NCBI RefSeq assembly: GCF_014595975.1
Contig: NZ_JABWGQ010000040.1
Span: 1-64,000, forward strand
Reading direction: 5' to 3'
Length of the DNA stretch: 64,000 bases
DNA from: Sphingopyxis sp. LK2115
GTDB lineage: Bacteria; Pseudomonadota; Alphaproteobacteria; Sphingomonadales; Sphingomonadaceae
Part shown: positions 1 to 12,017 of the stretch, one piece after another
How positions within the stretch are numbered: position 1 is the first letter of the stretch
Layout: the number at the start of each line of letters is the position of its first letter
Translations under genes and position numbers: made by a program
The notes under the pieces: generated by a model
Told to the model about the DNA's origin: nothing
Database searches by the model: none
What the model saw: the letters and a program-made list of their open reading frames with translations, nothing else

Positions 1-89
1 ACTCCGCTAATTTACGCCGCAAGTTGCGCCAAATGTTCTGACGACGGACACCGGGCCGTTTTGTTGCGCATGAATGCCATGAAAGCAAT

Positions 90-131
90 GGCCTGCGCAG
101 CGGAGCCCGCAGGGCGGTAGCTGCGCAGGCC
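90..131 (-). terminator. Hairpin downstream of the TonB receptor gene
   Basis: An 11-bp perfect inverted repeat (GGCCTGCGCAG at 90-100, CTGCGCAGGCC at 121-131) with a 20-nt loop lies just past the receptor stop codon. Only a weak T-rich stretch follows on the minus strand. It is a probable transcription stop but not a textbook intrinsic terminator. Confidence 0.5.
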
Positions 132-154
132 GTCTGCTTCCCCTTCTGCTCAGG

Positions 155-2257
155 TCAGAAGCGCCACTGGAGCGAGGCCGTCAGGTTGCGCGGCGCGGCA
201 TAGTAGGACTGGTCCCAGTACAGGCTCTGCAAATGTTTGCGATTGGTCGCATTGGCCAGGTTGAGTGTCAGCGCCAGCTGGTCGCTGATGTCGTAGCGGC
301 CATGCAACTGCATGGTGGCGTAGCCCCCCTGTCGGATCGTGCCGACGGCGTTGACGAGATAGATATCATCCTGCCACCGGATTGCGGTCCCCAGCGTCAA
401 CGCCGGCAGCAGCTTCCAGCGGGCCGAAAGGTTGGCCGTCGTCCTGGGCGTATAGGTGCGCACCCGGTCTCCGGCGTCATTGTTGAGCGCAAACAGGTGT
501 GCGACGCCGCCTTGCACGGTCAGTGCGTTGCTCAGCTTTCCACCGAATTCGAGTTCCACGCCGGCGCTCTTGACCGTTATGCCACGATAGAGCGTTCCAA
601 AGGGCGGCACGAAATCGGCAGCCTCCGGGATGTTGCTCTGTCTTGAGGAGAAGATGGCCAGTGATCCGAACAGCTTGCCTCCAAGAAAATTGCCCTTGAC
701 GCCGCCTTCAAGGCTCTGCCCCTTGGCCGAACCCAGCGGCAGAAGATCAAGTCCGGTTTCGTGCTGCGGCTCGAACAGGTCGGAATAGCTGGCATAGAGG
801 TTGACCTGCGGGGCGATTTCATAGGTTGCCCCGACATAAGGGCTGATGGCCTTCTCACTGCGGCCGTAATCGACTTCGAAACTGATGCCGGACGAGCGAA
901 CGTCAATGTAGTTGAACCCGCCGATAAGTTTGAGCTGGTCCGTCAAGGCAAGCCGAATAGCGCCATAGATGCGCCAAACGCGGTAATCGACATCGGACGA
1001 TTCGTAGGGGGCGCCGAATGCGGGCATGGCCACTTCCAGTCCAGACCAGTTCGGCAGGGCAGGCAGCGGCCCCCATGCGGGGTCAGAAAAATCGACCGGA
1101 TAAGTCAGGTAATGCAGGTTGCTGTCGACGTATTGGCCACCCAACGTCAGTTCGTGTTCCCGCCCAAAGGCGCGAAGCTTGCCGACGACCTCGGCATCGC
1201 CGATCCAGCCGTCATTGGTGTGGTAATAGCCACCTGGATAGCCGAAAAGGCCCAACCCGGTGACGGGGTCCGGCGTGCCATAGACATAGAACAGCCGCGA
1301 TGGCTCAGAATAGTCCTTGCGGGTCAGCGAAGTCTTGAGTGACCAATCATTGGCGAAGTCCCAGCGCAGCTCGCCAAATGCGGTCGCATCGTGGGTGTCC
1401 CAGTAAGCCCATTTCTGCGAAGTCGAGGTGCCGACCGGAAAATGAGTCTGTGTGCCGTCCGTGTAGAGCAGCGGCAGCGCACCCCACAGCGGGCTGTCCG
1501 CGTGAGTATCCTGCCGTGTATAACCAGCGACGATGCCAAGATTTTCTGCCAACCTCCCGCTCGCAATGCCCTGAATAACTGTGCGCTTCTGCTGATAGTC
1601 GCGCAGATAAGAATCGTTGGTCTGGGCAGCCCCCACCATCCGGGCCAACCAGCTGCCATCTGACGTGAGAGGGACTTCGACATCCGCTTCGGCGCGGAAG
1701 CGGTTCCAGGAGCCGGCGCTGAGTTCGCCAAACAGCCGCCGTTCGCCCGTAGGCCGCTTACGCAGGAAATTGACCGTGCCCGACGGATTGCCGGTTCCGG
1801 ACAAAAGGCCGTTCGCGCCGCGCACCACCTCGATGCGATCGAATACCGCAGTGTCAAGCTGCCCGGCATATACGCCCCAGATATTGGGCAGGCCAAGACC
1901 ATCCACCCGCATCGATTTGATGTCGAACCCGCGCGAGTTGTAATAGGTTCGGTCGCTCTCGGCGCGTTCCACGTTGACGCCGGTAACCAGACGCAGGACG
2001 TCATTGATGTCATCAAATCCGAAATCATCGAGATAGTCGCGCTCGATCACGGTGACCGACTGCGGCGTGTCGACAATGCTGATCGGCAAAGTGGTGGCAG
2101 CGCTTGGCTGTTCGCCCATCCGCGCTCCGGTGACGATGATTGCCGAGCGATCAACCGCATCACCGGAATCTTCGGCTGCCCCGGCAGCATATACCGGCTG
2201 CGTCATGCCGGCTGCGAACGCGATCGACGCTACCCTTATCAAATAACTGCGCTTCAT
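155..2257 (-). CDS. TonB-dependent siderophore-type outer membrane receptor
   Basis: A 700-residue outer membrane receptor that would import a ferric siderophore using TonB-ExbBD energy. I chose the ATG at 2257 because it starts a clear signal peptide (MKRSYLIRVASIAFAAG, cut after VYA); an upstream in-frame ATG at 2371 would precede it with non-signal sequence. The plug domain follows at about residues 50-200, with the DTPQSVTVI and RIEVVRGANGLLSGTGNPSG segments typical of the siderophore-receptor subfamily (FhuA/FecA/FpvA type). A beta-barrel runs to the C-terminus, which ends in the usual aromatic residue (LQWRF). A Fur-like palindrome lies about 170 bases upstream. The specific ligand cannot be told from sequence. 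The gene stands alone, without siderophore biosynthesis genes. Confidence 0.9.
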   Translation of the reverse strand: MKRSYLIRVASIAFAAGMTQPVYAAGAAEDSGDAVDRSAIIVTGARMGEQPSAATTLPISIVDTPQSVTVIERDYLDDFGFDDINDVLRLVTGVNVERAESDRTYYNSRGFDIKSMRVDGLGLPNIWGVYAGQLDTAVFDRIEVVRGANGLLSGTGNPSGTVNFLRKRPTGERRLFGELSAGSWNRFRAEADVEVPLTSDGSWLARMVGAAQTNDSYLRDYQQKRTVIQGIASGRLAENLGIVAGYTRQDTHADSPLWGALPLLYTDGTQTHFPVGTSTSQKWAYWDTHDATAFGELRWDFANDWSLKTSLTRKDYSEPSRLFYVYGTPDPVTGLGLFGYPGGYYHTNDGWIGDAEVVGKLRAFGREHELTLGGQYVDSNLHYLTYPVDFSDPAWGPLPALPNWSGLEVAMPAFGAPYESSDVDYRVWRIYGAIRLALTDQLKLIGGFNYIDVRSSGISFEVDYGRSEKAISPYVGATYEIAPQVNLYASYSDLFEPQHETGLDLLPLGSAKGQSLEGGVKGNFLGGKLFGSLAIFSSRQSNIPEAADFVPPFGTLYRGITVKSAGVELEFGGKLSNALTVQGGVAHLFALNNDAGDRVRTYTPRTTANLSARWKLLPALTLGTAIRWQDDIYLVNAVGTIRQGGYATMQLHGRYDISDQLALTLNLANATNRKHLQSLYWDQSYYAAPRNLTASLQWRF

Positions 2258-2428
2258 TGCTTTTCCCGTTCCTGGCTCTCGCCCACGTTGAGTTCCGCCC
2301 CTTCCGAACAGCCGCGAAAGGGGCCGGGATGCGAATGCACCCGGCCGAAGTCCGGGAAAGGATGCCAGCACAAGTGCCGAAAGTTATCGGGTTGGCGAGG
2401 CACCCTCCCGGCGCGAACCAGCCGCTAA

Positions 2429-2449
2429 TGCGAATGACTAGCAGTTGCA
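2429..2449 (-). promoter_or_regulatory. Possible Fur-box-like palindrome upstream of the TonB receptor
   Basis: The 21-bp segment has the imperfect dyad TGCnAnTG-N5-CAnTnGCA and sits 172-192 bases before the receptor start. An iron-dependent site would be expected for this gene class. The match to a Fur consensus is loose, so this is tentative. Confidence 0.3.
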
Positions 2450-2875
2450 AGGAAGAATCGAATGTCGGCTGATCACTGGCTTTACGAGCTGAAGCGAAGG
2501 GCCGTTCGCAACGGCAGCGATCGGGGGTGACTGTCACCTGGATCCATGCGCGACCGGCTTGTGCGTCGCTGGCGCTATCGCACGATGCGGCACGCCTGCC
2601 TGACGCGGCGGACCGTCGGTGGCATGGACATTCGGCGCCTGTTGGAATGGGCCAACCACGGCAACATCCCGATCACGGCCGGGCGGCATGTCCACCTTAT
2701 GATCGAGGTCCTGTCTGGCGGGGGCGACATTGTTGGCACACATGGCACCAGCGCAATCATAGCCGTTCCGAATGAAGGCTTTTGCGTAATGCGGAACCTT
2801 CGAGATGCCGGAGCTAATCGTCCCGGCGCTGCCACTGGCACGATCAATTAAAGCCGCAGACTTCACGGAAAGTAA
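2450..2875. other. Gap between receptor gene and tRNA-Arg with no convincing gene
   Basis: Of the 618-base gap from 2258 to 2875, this is the part beyond the possible Fur site. It holds only short open frames on both strands. The longest reasonable plus-strand one is 2546-2851 (101 codons, internal ATG at 2624). None shows a recognisable motif, a good ribosome site or a clear advantage over the other frames. It could be a decayed gene next to the tRNA. Confidence 0.4.
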
Positions 2876-2952
2876 TGGCGCACCCGGAGCGATTCGAACG
2901 CCCGACCCTCAGATTCGTAGTCTGATGCTCTATCCAGCTGAGCTACGGGTGC
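2876..2952 (-). tRNA. tRNA-Arg, anticodon ACG
   Basis: A 77-nt cloverleaf on the minus strand. The 7-bp acceptor stem is GCACCCG/CGGGTGC, the D arm contains AGCTCAGCTGGATAGAGC, and the anticodon stem CAGA/TCTG encloses the loop CTACGAA, giving anticodon ACG (read as ICG, arginine CGU/C/A). The T arm contains GTTCGAATC. Discriminator G is followed by an encoded CCA (2876-2878). All structural positions are intact. Confidence 0.97.
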
Positions 2953-3006
2953 GTGGAGCGGTGCCTTTAGGGGCCTGCGCGGAGTCGCGCAAGCCCCTTT
3001 GGGCGA

Positions 3007-5664
<2,658 letters not shown>

Positions 5665-5866
5665 CTCTTGCTCCTGCTGCCCCGGGGAGGAGGTTGCGGC
5701 TGGATAGGTATGCAATCGCGCCTGGTCGATTCAGTTTTGCTTCGCTCGTTATAAGCTAAGTGGCATTTCAATTCCCGTTCGCATCGATCGCCGTCGAGAT
5801 GGCCGTCGTTCCATCTTGCCTTCCCGCTTTCTCGACTTCCGGCGAAGCCGGACGTTTAGCCTGAAC

Positions 5867-5888
5867 GCCTGCGAGGCAGCCGAAGGGC
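5867..5888. repeat. 22-bp dispersed repeat, copy 1
   Basis: The sequence GCCTGCGAGGCAGCCGAAGG followed by GC recurs with one mismatch at 57275-57296, in the ftsB-pdhA gap. This copy lies between glyS and ppdK. It contains the small dyad GCCT/AGGC. No function is evident. Confidence 0.6.
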
Positions 5889-5917
5889 ACGGCACGAACG
5901 GAAACGGACGGTCGGCT

Positions 5918-8032
5918 TTATCCCTCGATCTTCGAGAAATCGGCAACGCCGTGCACCGCGCCGGTAAATCGGGCGAGCAGGCCGAGCCGACAGGCGCGGA
6001 CCGCCGGATCGGGATCGTTGACCATCACGCCATCGAAAAAGGCGTCGATCGGCGCGCGCAGCGATGCGAGCGCGGCCATGGCGTCGGTGAAGCGTTCGTC
6101 GGCAACCGCGGCGGCGGCGGCGGGTTCGGCGGCGTCAAGCGCGGTGAGCAGCGCCTTGTCCACATCCGTCGCCCCCGCGAAGGCGGGGGCCGCCACCTTG
6201 GGTGCGCCATCGCCAGCAATCCCGACTTCCGCTGGGATGACGGTATCTTTACCCGCTTGCTTCAATATATTCGCCGCGCGCTTATACCCCGCAAGCAAGT
6301 TTGTGCCGTCCTCGGTCGCCATGAACGCCTGCAACGCCTTCACGCGCGCGAGCAGACGCACAAGATCATCCTCACCGCCGAGCGCGAACACGGCGTCGAT
6401 CAGGTCGTGGCGGACCCCGGCCTCGCGCTGCTGGACCTTGAGGCGGTCTGCGAAGAAGGCTGCCAGCTTCTTCTCGGTGTCGCCTTCCCAGACAACTCCG
6501 AACTTATCCAGATCATCCTCAACAGCCTTCAGCAGCACCTGTTCCAGGCGGAAACGCAGGCCGTTCCGTATAATGATGGCAATCACGCCCAAGGCCGCGC
6601 GCCGCAAAGCGAACGGATCTTTCGATCCGGTTGGCGCTTCATCGATCAGCACGAAGAATTGGGTGAAAACGTCGAGCTTATCCGCCAACGCCACGGCCAC
6701 CGTCACCGGCGCCGTCGGCACATCATCGCCCTGCCCGACCGGTTTGTAATGGTCGCGGATCGCGTCGGCGACCGCATCGGGCAAGCCCTCGGCGCGGGCG
6801 TAATAGCCGCCCATCAGGCCCTGCAATTCGGGAAACTCGCCGACCATTTCGGTGACGAGATCGGCCTTGGCCAGTTCGGCGGCCTGCCGCGCGAGCGTGG
6901 GGTCGCAGTTCGGGACGATGCCTTCGTGCGCCAGCCATTCGGCAAGTTTGGCGACGCGCTCGACCTTGTCGGCCACCGTGCCGAGCTTCTCGTGAAAGGT
7001 GATGCGGTCCAGCTTCTTCGCATGATCCGCGAGGCGGGTCTTGCGATCCTGTTCCCAGAAAAAACGCGCGTCCGACAGCCGCGCCGCCAGCACCTTGCGA
7101 TTGCCCGCGACGATTTCCGCGCCGCCGTCCGTCGCGTCGATATTCGCGGTGCAGACGAAGCCGTTCGCCAGCTTTCCATCCGGCCCGTTCACGACGAAAT
7201 ATTTCTGGTTCACCCGCGCGGTGAGCTGGATGACCTCAGGCGGCACCTCCAGAAACGCTTCGTCGAAACGGCCGAGCAACGGCACCGGCCATTCGGCGAG
7301 CCCGGCATTTTCGATCACCAGCCCATCGTCCTCGACAAGGCTGAGCCCGGCGTCAGCCGCCGCTTTGGCAGCGCCGCCGCGGATCATGTTCTGCCGTTCC
7401 TCATGATCGACGATGACATGGCAGGCGCGCAGTTTTTCGGCATAGTCCGACGCCGATCCGATGGTGATCTCGCCCGGACAATGGAAGCGGTGCCCGCGCG
7501 TCACGAAGCCGCTGGCGATGCCGCCGATCTCGCACGGCACGAGGTCTTCGCCAAAGATTGCGACGATGCCCGACAGCGGGCGCACCCAGCGCAGGCTTTC
7601 ACTGCTCGCGCTTTCCCTGCCCCAGCGCATCGACTTGGGCCAGGCAAAGGCGCGGACGATCGCGGGGATCGCTTCGGCCAGCACGTCGGCGGTCGCGCGG
7701 CCGGGCCTGTCGATCACGGCGAAATACACGCCGTCGCGGTCCTCCAGCAGATCCTGCGTCAAGCCGGTTTTGCGGAGGAAACCCTCGAGCGCCTGCGGCG
7801 GCGCGCTGGTGCGCGGGCCTTTGATTTCTTCGCTCACGGCAGCGGTGGCGTCGGGCAGGCCCTTCGCAATCAGCGCAAGACGGCGCGGCGTTGACCAGAT
7901 GGTGAGATCGCCCACCGGGACGCCCGCAGCGGCCATCTGTGCACGGAACAGCTTATCAAGCTCGGCGCGCGCACCGGCCTGCATCCGCGCCGGGATTTCC
8001 TCGCTGCGCAGTTCGAGAAGGAAGTCGGTCAC
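5918..8032 (-). CDS. glyS: Glycyl-tRNA synthetase beta subunit
   Basis: Beta subunit (704 residues) of the alpha2beta2 glycyl-tRNA synthetase; it binds tRNA-Gly and partners with GlyQ. The family N-terminus [14 protein letters not shown] sits directly after the start, with [17 protein letters not shown] and the HD-like middle domain following, and an anticodon-binding C-terminal domain ([13 protein letters not shown]). I chose the GTG at 8032, which overlaps the glyQ stop as GTGA, a typical coupled start. Oddity: about 28 residues near residue 600 ([19 protein letters not shown], then [10 protein letters not shown]) are encoded by a copy of the dispersed hairpin repeat at roughly 6160-6245, read in frame. 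Confidence 0.96.
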   Translation of the reverse strand: MTDFLLELRSEEIPARMQAGARAELDKLFRAQMAAAGVPVGDLTIWSTPRRLALIAKGLPDATAAVSEEIKGPRTSAPPQALEGFLRKTGLTQDLLEDRDGVYFAVIDRPGRATADVLAEAIPAIVRAFAWPKSMRWGRESASSESLRWVRPLSGIVAIFGEDLVPCEIGGIASGFVTRGHRFHCPGEITIGSASDYAEKLRACHVIVDHEERQNMIRGGAAKAAADAGLSLVEDDGLVIENAGLAEWPVPLLGRFDEAFLEVPPEVIQLTARVNQKYFVVNGPDGKLANGFVCTANIDATDGGAEIVAGNRKVLAARLSDARFFWEQDRKTRLADHAKKLDRITFHEKLGTVADKVERVAKLAEWLAHEGIVPNCDPTLARQAAELAKADLVTEMVGEFPELQGLMGGYYARAEGLPDAVADAIRDHYKPVGQGDDVPTAPVTVAVALADKLDVFTQFFVLIDEAPTGSKDPFALRRAALGVIAIIIRNGLRFRLEQVLLKAVEDDLDKFGVVWEGDTEKKLAAFFADRLKVQQREAGVRHDLIDAVFALGGEDDLVRLLARVKALQAFMATEDGTNLLAGYKRAANILKQAGKDTVIPAEVGIAGDGAPKVAAPAFAGATDVDKALLTALDAAEPAAAAAVADERFTDAMAALASLRAPIDAFFDGVMVNDPDPAVRACRLGLLARFTGAVHGVADFSKIEG
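6160..6245. repeat. Dispersed two-hairpin repeat inside glyS
   Basis: Hairpin 1 is an 8-bp perfect stem (GCCCCCGC 6171-6178, GCGGGGGC 6183-6190). Hairpin 2 pairs ATCCC (6219-6223) with GGGAT (6234-6238). The 24 bases at 6168-6191 are an exact reverse complement of 54591-54614 and differ at one base from 41040-41063. The hairpin 2 side matches the repeat at 25599 in 21 of 24 bases. The element keeps the glyS reading frame open. Confidence 0.85.
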
Positions 8033-8955
8033 AGCGTCCACCCCGGATATTTTGCGGTCCAGCTGTCGGACTGGCTGTCGATCCACGCCTTGCAGCTGCC
8101 TTTCGCAAGGTCGCGGACGCGAGCCATATAATTGGCACGTTCCTGCACACTGATGACGCCGCGCGCCTGCAACAGGTTGAACAGGTGGCTCGCCTCGATC
8201 GCCTGATCATAGGCGGCGAGCGGCACCCCCGCATCGATCGCGCGCTGGCATTCGGCTTCGGCCGCCCTGAAACCCGCGAACAGGCTGTCGGTGTCGGCAA
8301 CCTCGAAGTTCCATTTCGAGAACTGGCGCTCGTTTTCGAGAAACACGTCGCCATAGCTCAACCCCGGCACGTCGCCGACGGGGTCAGAAAAGCGCAGGTC
8401 GTACACATTGTCGACGCCCTGGATATACATGGCCAGCCGCTCGAGCCCATAGGTCAGCTCGCCCGCGACGGGCTTGCAGTCAAAGCCCCCCATCTGCTGG
8501 AAATAGGTGAACTGGGTGACTTCCATCCCGTCGCACCAGACTTCCCAGCCCAATCCCCATGCGCCGAGCGTCGGCGACTCCCAGTCGTCCTCGACGAAGC
8601 GAATATCGTGAAGCAGCGGGTCGATGCCGATCGCTGCAAGGCTGCCCAGATATTGCTCCTGCAGGTCGGCGGGCGAGGGTTTGAGGATCACCTGATATTG
8701 ATAATAATGCTGGAGCCGGTTGGGGTTCTCGCCATAGCGGCCATCCGTGGGCCGGCGGCTCGGCTGGACATAGGCGACATTCCATGGCTCTGGCCCCAGG
8801 CTGCGCAGCGTCGTCGCCGGATGAAAGGTTCCCGCCCCGACGCGCATGTCATAGGGCTGCAGAACCGCACAGCCCCGCGCGCTCCAGTAATTGTGCAGCG
8901 TCAGGATCATGTCCTGAAAGCTTAAGGGTTTCGTCTCCGCCGCGTCGACCACCAT
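8029..8955 (-). CDS. glyQ: Glycyl-tRNA synthetase alpha subunit
   Basis: Catalytic alpha subunit (308 residues) that activates glycine with ATP. The sequence begins with the family hallmark [20 protein letters not shown] and contains [35 protein letters not shown] and the [19 protein letters not shown] stretch of class II synthetase motifs. The start at 8955 is preferred over 9042 because the extra residues are low-complexity Arg-rich and unlike the family, and a GAAAGAG site precedes it. The gene is first in the glyQ-glyS pair, overlapping glyS by four bases. It is divergent from the TraB-like gene at 9157. Confidence 0.96.
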   Translation of the reverse strand: MVVDAAETKPLSFQDMILTLHNYWSARGCAVLQPYDMRVGAGTFHPATTLRSLGPEPWNVAYVQPSRRPTDGRYGENPNRLQHYYQYQVILKPSPADLQEQYLGSLAAIGIDPLLHDIRFVEDDWESPTLGAWGLGWEVWCDGMEVTQFTYFQQMGGFDCKPVAGELTYGLERLAMYIQGVDNVYDLRFSDPVGDVPGLSYGDVFLENERQFSKWNFEVADTDSLFAGFRAAEAECQRAIDAGVPLAAYDQAIEASHLFNLLQARGVISVQERANYMARVRDLAKGSCKAWIDSQSDSWTAKYPGWTL

Positions 8956-9156
8956 TCCGCTCTTTCGCAGGTGCAACAAGTTTCGCCGCCCTTGGCGCAG
9001 CGGCGCGCAAGGGTCAAGGGCGGGCGAACGGGCGGCGCGCACCGCCGGCCTGTCGCTTCGTTTCGGCCGCCCTTGAACTGCCCCACCCTATGTGGTTGAA
9101 GGTCGCCGTTCCACATCCCCTCGACCGCCATAACCGACCCACGAAAGGCCCTCCCC

Positions 9157-10122
9157 ATGAACAGCTGGTTCAAGACGCTCGCCTCGACCTGCGCGATCAT
9201 TCCTTTTGCGCAATGCGCGCTGATCCCCGGCGGCAACATGGCCTCCGCGGCCGAACCGGCGCCCGCGGCGACCACACCGGCACCGGCCACCGCTGCCGCG
9301 CCAGCGACCGTCGACGCCGACCCCGCGCTGTGGGTCGTCAAGGACGAGGACACGACCATTTATCTGTTCGGCACCGTCCATGTGCTGAAACCCGGCCTCA
9401 GCTGGTTCGACGAAGCGGTGAAGGATGCGTTCGACAAGTCCGACCAGCTGATGCTCGAACTGGTGCTGCCCGACGACCAGGCCGAGGTGGCCAGGACGAT
9501 GCTGCCGCTCGCGATCGACGCGAACGGCACGACGCTGACCTCGCGGCTCGACGCGGAGCAGCTTGCAGCCTATCAGGCGGCAATGGCGAGCGTCGGCCTG
9601 CCGCCAGCGCAGTTCGACATGTTCGAACCCTGGTTCCCCGCCATCACCCTGTCGGTCCTGCCGCTCACCAAACTGGGCTATGATCCCGAACAGGGCGCCG
9701 AAAAGCAGCTCACGCGCTTTGCCAAGGCGAGTGGCAAGCCGGTGGCGGGATTCGAGACGCTGAGCGAGCAGCTCGGCTTTTTCGACGGCCTGCCCGAAAC
9801 GCAGCAGATCGCCTTCCTCAATTCGGTGGTGAAGGATCTCGACACGCTGGGGCCGACGCTCGACAAGATGGTCGTGCTGTGGGCGAAAGGCGACCCCGAC
9901 GGGCTCGCCGTCGCGATGAACGAAAGCCTGGCCGCGACGCCCGAACTGGCTCAGACGCTGCTTTACGATCGCAATGCGCGCTGGGCCGAGGCGCTGAAGG
10001 CGCGGATGGAGCAGCCGGGCACGGTGTTCGTCGCAGTCGGCGCGGGGCATCTTGCGGGCGAAAAGAGCGTGCAGGACTATCTGAAACAGCACGGCCTGAC
10101 TGTATCGCGGGTCGATTATTGA
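9157..10122 (+). CDS. TraB/GumN family protein (first of a tandem pair)
   Basis: A 321-residue exported protein of the TraB/GumN (ChaN/EreA-like) family; the biochemical role of bacterial members is unsettled, possibly hydrolase or protease-like. A signal peptide (NSWFKTLASTCAIIPFAQCA) leads into an Ala/Pro linker and the conserved core starting with LWVVKDEDTTIYLFGTVHVLKPG, which holds the family GxxH element. The C-terminal end FVAVGAGHLAGEKSVQDYLKQHG carries the second conserved GAGHL motif. A paralogue overlaps its stop by four bases, so the pair is probably co-transcribed and co-translated. Confidence 0.85.
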   Translation: MNSWFKTLASTCAIIPFAQCALIPGGNMASAAEPAPAATTPAPATAAAPATVDADPALWVVKDEDTTIYLFGTVHVLKPGLSWFDEAVKDAFDKSDQLMLELVLPDDQAEVARTMLPLAIDANGTTLTSRLDAEQLAAYQAAMASVGLPPAQFDMFEPWFPAITLSVLPLTKLGYDPEQGAEKQLTRFAKASGKPVAGFETLSEQLGFFDGLPETQQIAFLNSVVKDLDTLGPTLDKMVVLWAKGDPDGLAVAMNESLAATPELAQTLLYDRNARWAEALKARMEQPGTVFVAVGAGHLAGEKSVQDYLKQHGLTVSRVDY

Positions 10123-11018
10123 AGCGGGCATCGGCCTCGCCCGGTCCAGCGAGGCGCCGCATCGCGGCGGCCCTTTTGCCGTTGCTGCTCGCGGCGTGCG
10201 GCCCCGCCGATCCCGGAACCAGGGCGCGACCGGCAATGTGGCTGGCCGAGGATGCCGACACGCGCATCTATATCCTGGGGTCGATGCACGCGCTGCCGCG
10301 CGGCACCGATTGGGACGACGGCGCGGTCGGCGCCGCGATCGAAGCCGCCGACGAGCTGGTGATGGAATTGTCACCGACCCAGCTCGACGCCGCCGCCGAT
10401 GCGTTCCGCAAGCTGGCGCCGCGCAGCGCTCCGCTGGCAATCGACGCGCGGCTGACCGGCAAGGCGCTGATGGGTTACCGCGCGCTGGAGGCGAGCGGGC
10501 GGCCGCTGAACGCCGACGGCCTGGACGATTGGGCGGTCATGGTGCTGGTCGGCCAGCGCATCGCGCAGAATGCCAAACTGTCGCCGGAGGAAGGAGTGGA
10601 GGCGCAGTTGACCGAACGGTTCAAGGCGGCGGGCAAACCCGTCGCGGGACTGGAACGCGCGCGCGAACAGCTGATGCTGTTTGAAACACTCGATCCGGCG
10701 GCGCAGCGCATGCTGTTGATTCGCGCGGCCGAAGAGGCCGATACGGCGACCCGCGACGTGCTGGCGTTGACCGCGGCATGGAGCCGCGGCGACGTCGCGG
10801 CGTTGGAGAAGGTCGTCAACGAGGACATCGACACCGTCCCCGCGGCGCGCAAGGCGATCATCACCGATCGCAACCATCGCTGGGCCAAATGGGCGGCGCG
10901 CCGGATGGAGCGGCCGGGAACGGTGCTGATGGCGGTCGGCGCGGGGCATCTGGTCGGCGCCGACGGGGTTCCGGCATTACTGGCAGCGCAGGGGGTGCAG
11001 GTGCGGCGCGTGCAATAG
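10119..11018 (+). CDS. TraB/GumN family lipoprotein (second of a tandem pair)
   Basis: A 299-residue paralogue of the preceding gene, with the same motifs: MWLAEDADTRIYILGSMHALPRG at the start of the core and LMAVGAGHLVGADGVPALLAAQG at the end. I chose the TTG at 10119, which overlaps the upstream stop as TTGA, because it gives a basic N-terminus, a hydrophobic run and a lipobox LLLAAC (Cys 27). An upstream in-frame ATG at 9879 would lie deep inside the previous gene. The product is therefore probably lipid-anchored, whereas its partner looks like a soluble periplasmic protein. Confidence 0.8.
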   Translation: MKRASASPGPARRRIAAALLPLLLAACGPADPGTRARPAMWLAEDADTRIYILGSMHALPRGTDWDDGAVGAAIEAADELVMELSPTQLDAAADAFRKLAPRSAPLAIDARLTGKALMGYRALEASGRPLNADGLDDWAVMVLVGQRIAQNAKLSPEEGVEAQLTERFKAAGKPVAGLERAREQLMLFETLDPAAQRMLLIRAAEEADTATRDVLALTAAWSRGDVAALEKVVNEDIDTVPAARKAIITDRNHRWAKWAARRMERPGTVLMAVGAGHLVGADGVPALLAAQGVQVRRVQ

Positions 11019-11232
11019 GGGGGCTGGGCCGGGACGCTGCCATCGCCCCCTGATCTTCGGAGGACAGGGTAGCGCAGCTTGCTCCGCCACGAGCCGGCGA
11101 ATCTCGATCCTTTCCCGCCTTCTCGCCGCCACGCTTGCTTTTCCGGCCGATCCCCGCTAAGCGCCCCGGCTTCCGCCATGGTCATCCCTGGAGGCGCGGC
11201 GGAACTGTGCAACTGTTTCTCGGAGAAATGAT

Positions 11233-11871
11233 ATGAGCGATCAGCTGACGCTGACGGCCGAGACGCGCGAACGCGGAGGCAAGGGAGCCTCGCGTGATCT
11301 GCGTCGCAACGGCCGCGTCCCCGCCGTCGTCTATGGCGGCAAGGAAGAACCCCTGATGATCCACGTCGAAGAAAAGCTGCTGATGAAGCAGCTGATGACG
11401 GGTCACTTCATGAACTCGATCGTGATGATCGAGGTCGGCGGCAAGACCATCCGCACCCTGCCCAAGGACGTCGCTTTCCACCCGGTCAAGGATCGCCCGA
11501 TCCACGCCGACTTCCTGCGCATCACCAAGGACGCCAAGGTCACCGTCGCGGTGCCGGCGGTGTTCCAGAACGAAGAAAAGTCGCCGGGCCTGAAGCGCGG
11601 CGGCGTGCTGAATATCGTTCGTCACGAGCTGGAACTGGTCTGCGACGCGGACAAGATTCCCGACGAGATCGTGATCGACGTCACCGGTTTCGACATCGGC
11701 GATTCGATCCACATCAGCAATGTCACCCTGCCGAAGGGCGTCGAAAGCGCGATCACCGACCGCGACTTCACCATCGCCACCATCGTCGCCCCGTCGGCGC
11801 TCAAGTCGAGCGACGGCGACACGACCAAGGATGACGGCGAAGGCGCTTCCGAAGGCGGCGGCGAAGCCTGA
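11233..11871 (+). CDS. rplY: 50S ribosomal protein L25/general stress protein Ctc
   Basis: Binds 5S rRNA in the large ribosomal subunit. At 212 residues it is the long CTC/TL5 form: an N-terminal L25 domain ([29 protein letters not shown]) plus the C-terminal TL5 beta domain ([33 protein letters not shown]), with an acidic Gly/Glu tail. An AGAAATG start follows CTCGGAGA. It is followed by pth, the usual partner. Confidence 0.95.
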   Translation: MSDQLTLTAETRERGGKGASRDLRRNGRVPAVVYGGKEEPLMIHVEEKLLMKQLMTGHFMNSIVMIEVGGKTIRTLPKDVAFHPVKDRPIHADFLRITKDAKVTVAVPAVFQNEEKSPGLKRGGVLNIVRHELELVCDADKIPDEIVIDVTGFDIGDSIHISNVTLPKGVESAITDRDFTIATIVAPSALKSSDGDTTKDDGEGASEGGGEA

Positions 11872-11885
11872 GACCGGCACTTCGG

Positions 11886-12010
11886 CCCCTCCCCTTTGGC
11901 GGAGGGGTCGGGGTGGGGTTCCGCGGGGCAGCGCAAGGCCAGCCGGCCCGCCCCGCTGCACCCCGGATGAAATCCGGGGCGCGCTGCCCCTCCCTTGAAG
12001 CGGAGGGAAG
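11886..12010. repeat. Hairpin-rich repeat between rplY and pth
   Basis: A first hairpin (CCCCTCC 11886-11892, GGAGGGG 11901-11907) lies just after the rplY stop. A second (CCTCCC...GGAGGG, about 11991-12007) abuts pth and contributes its GGAGGG ribosome site. Between them a CCCCGGAT/ATCCGGGG dyad is visible (about 11963-11980). No T-run follows, so it looks like a repeat more than a classic terminator. Confidence 0.6.
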
Positions 12011-12017
12011 AAAAAAA

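Noticed and set aside
2546-2851. 101-codon plus-strand frame next to the tRNA
   Set aside because: No motif, weak start and comparable open frames on the other strand; left as an unexplained gap.
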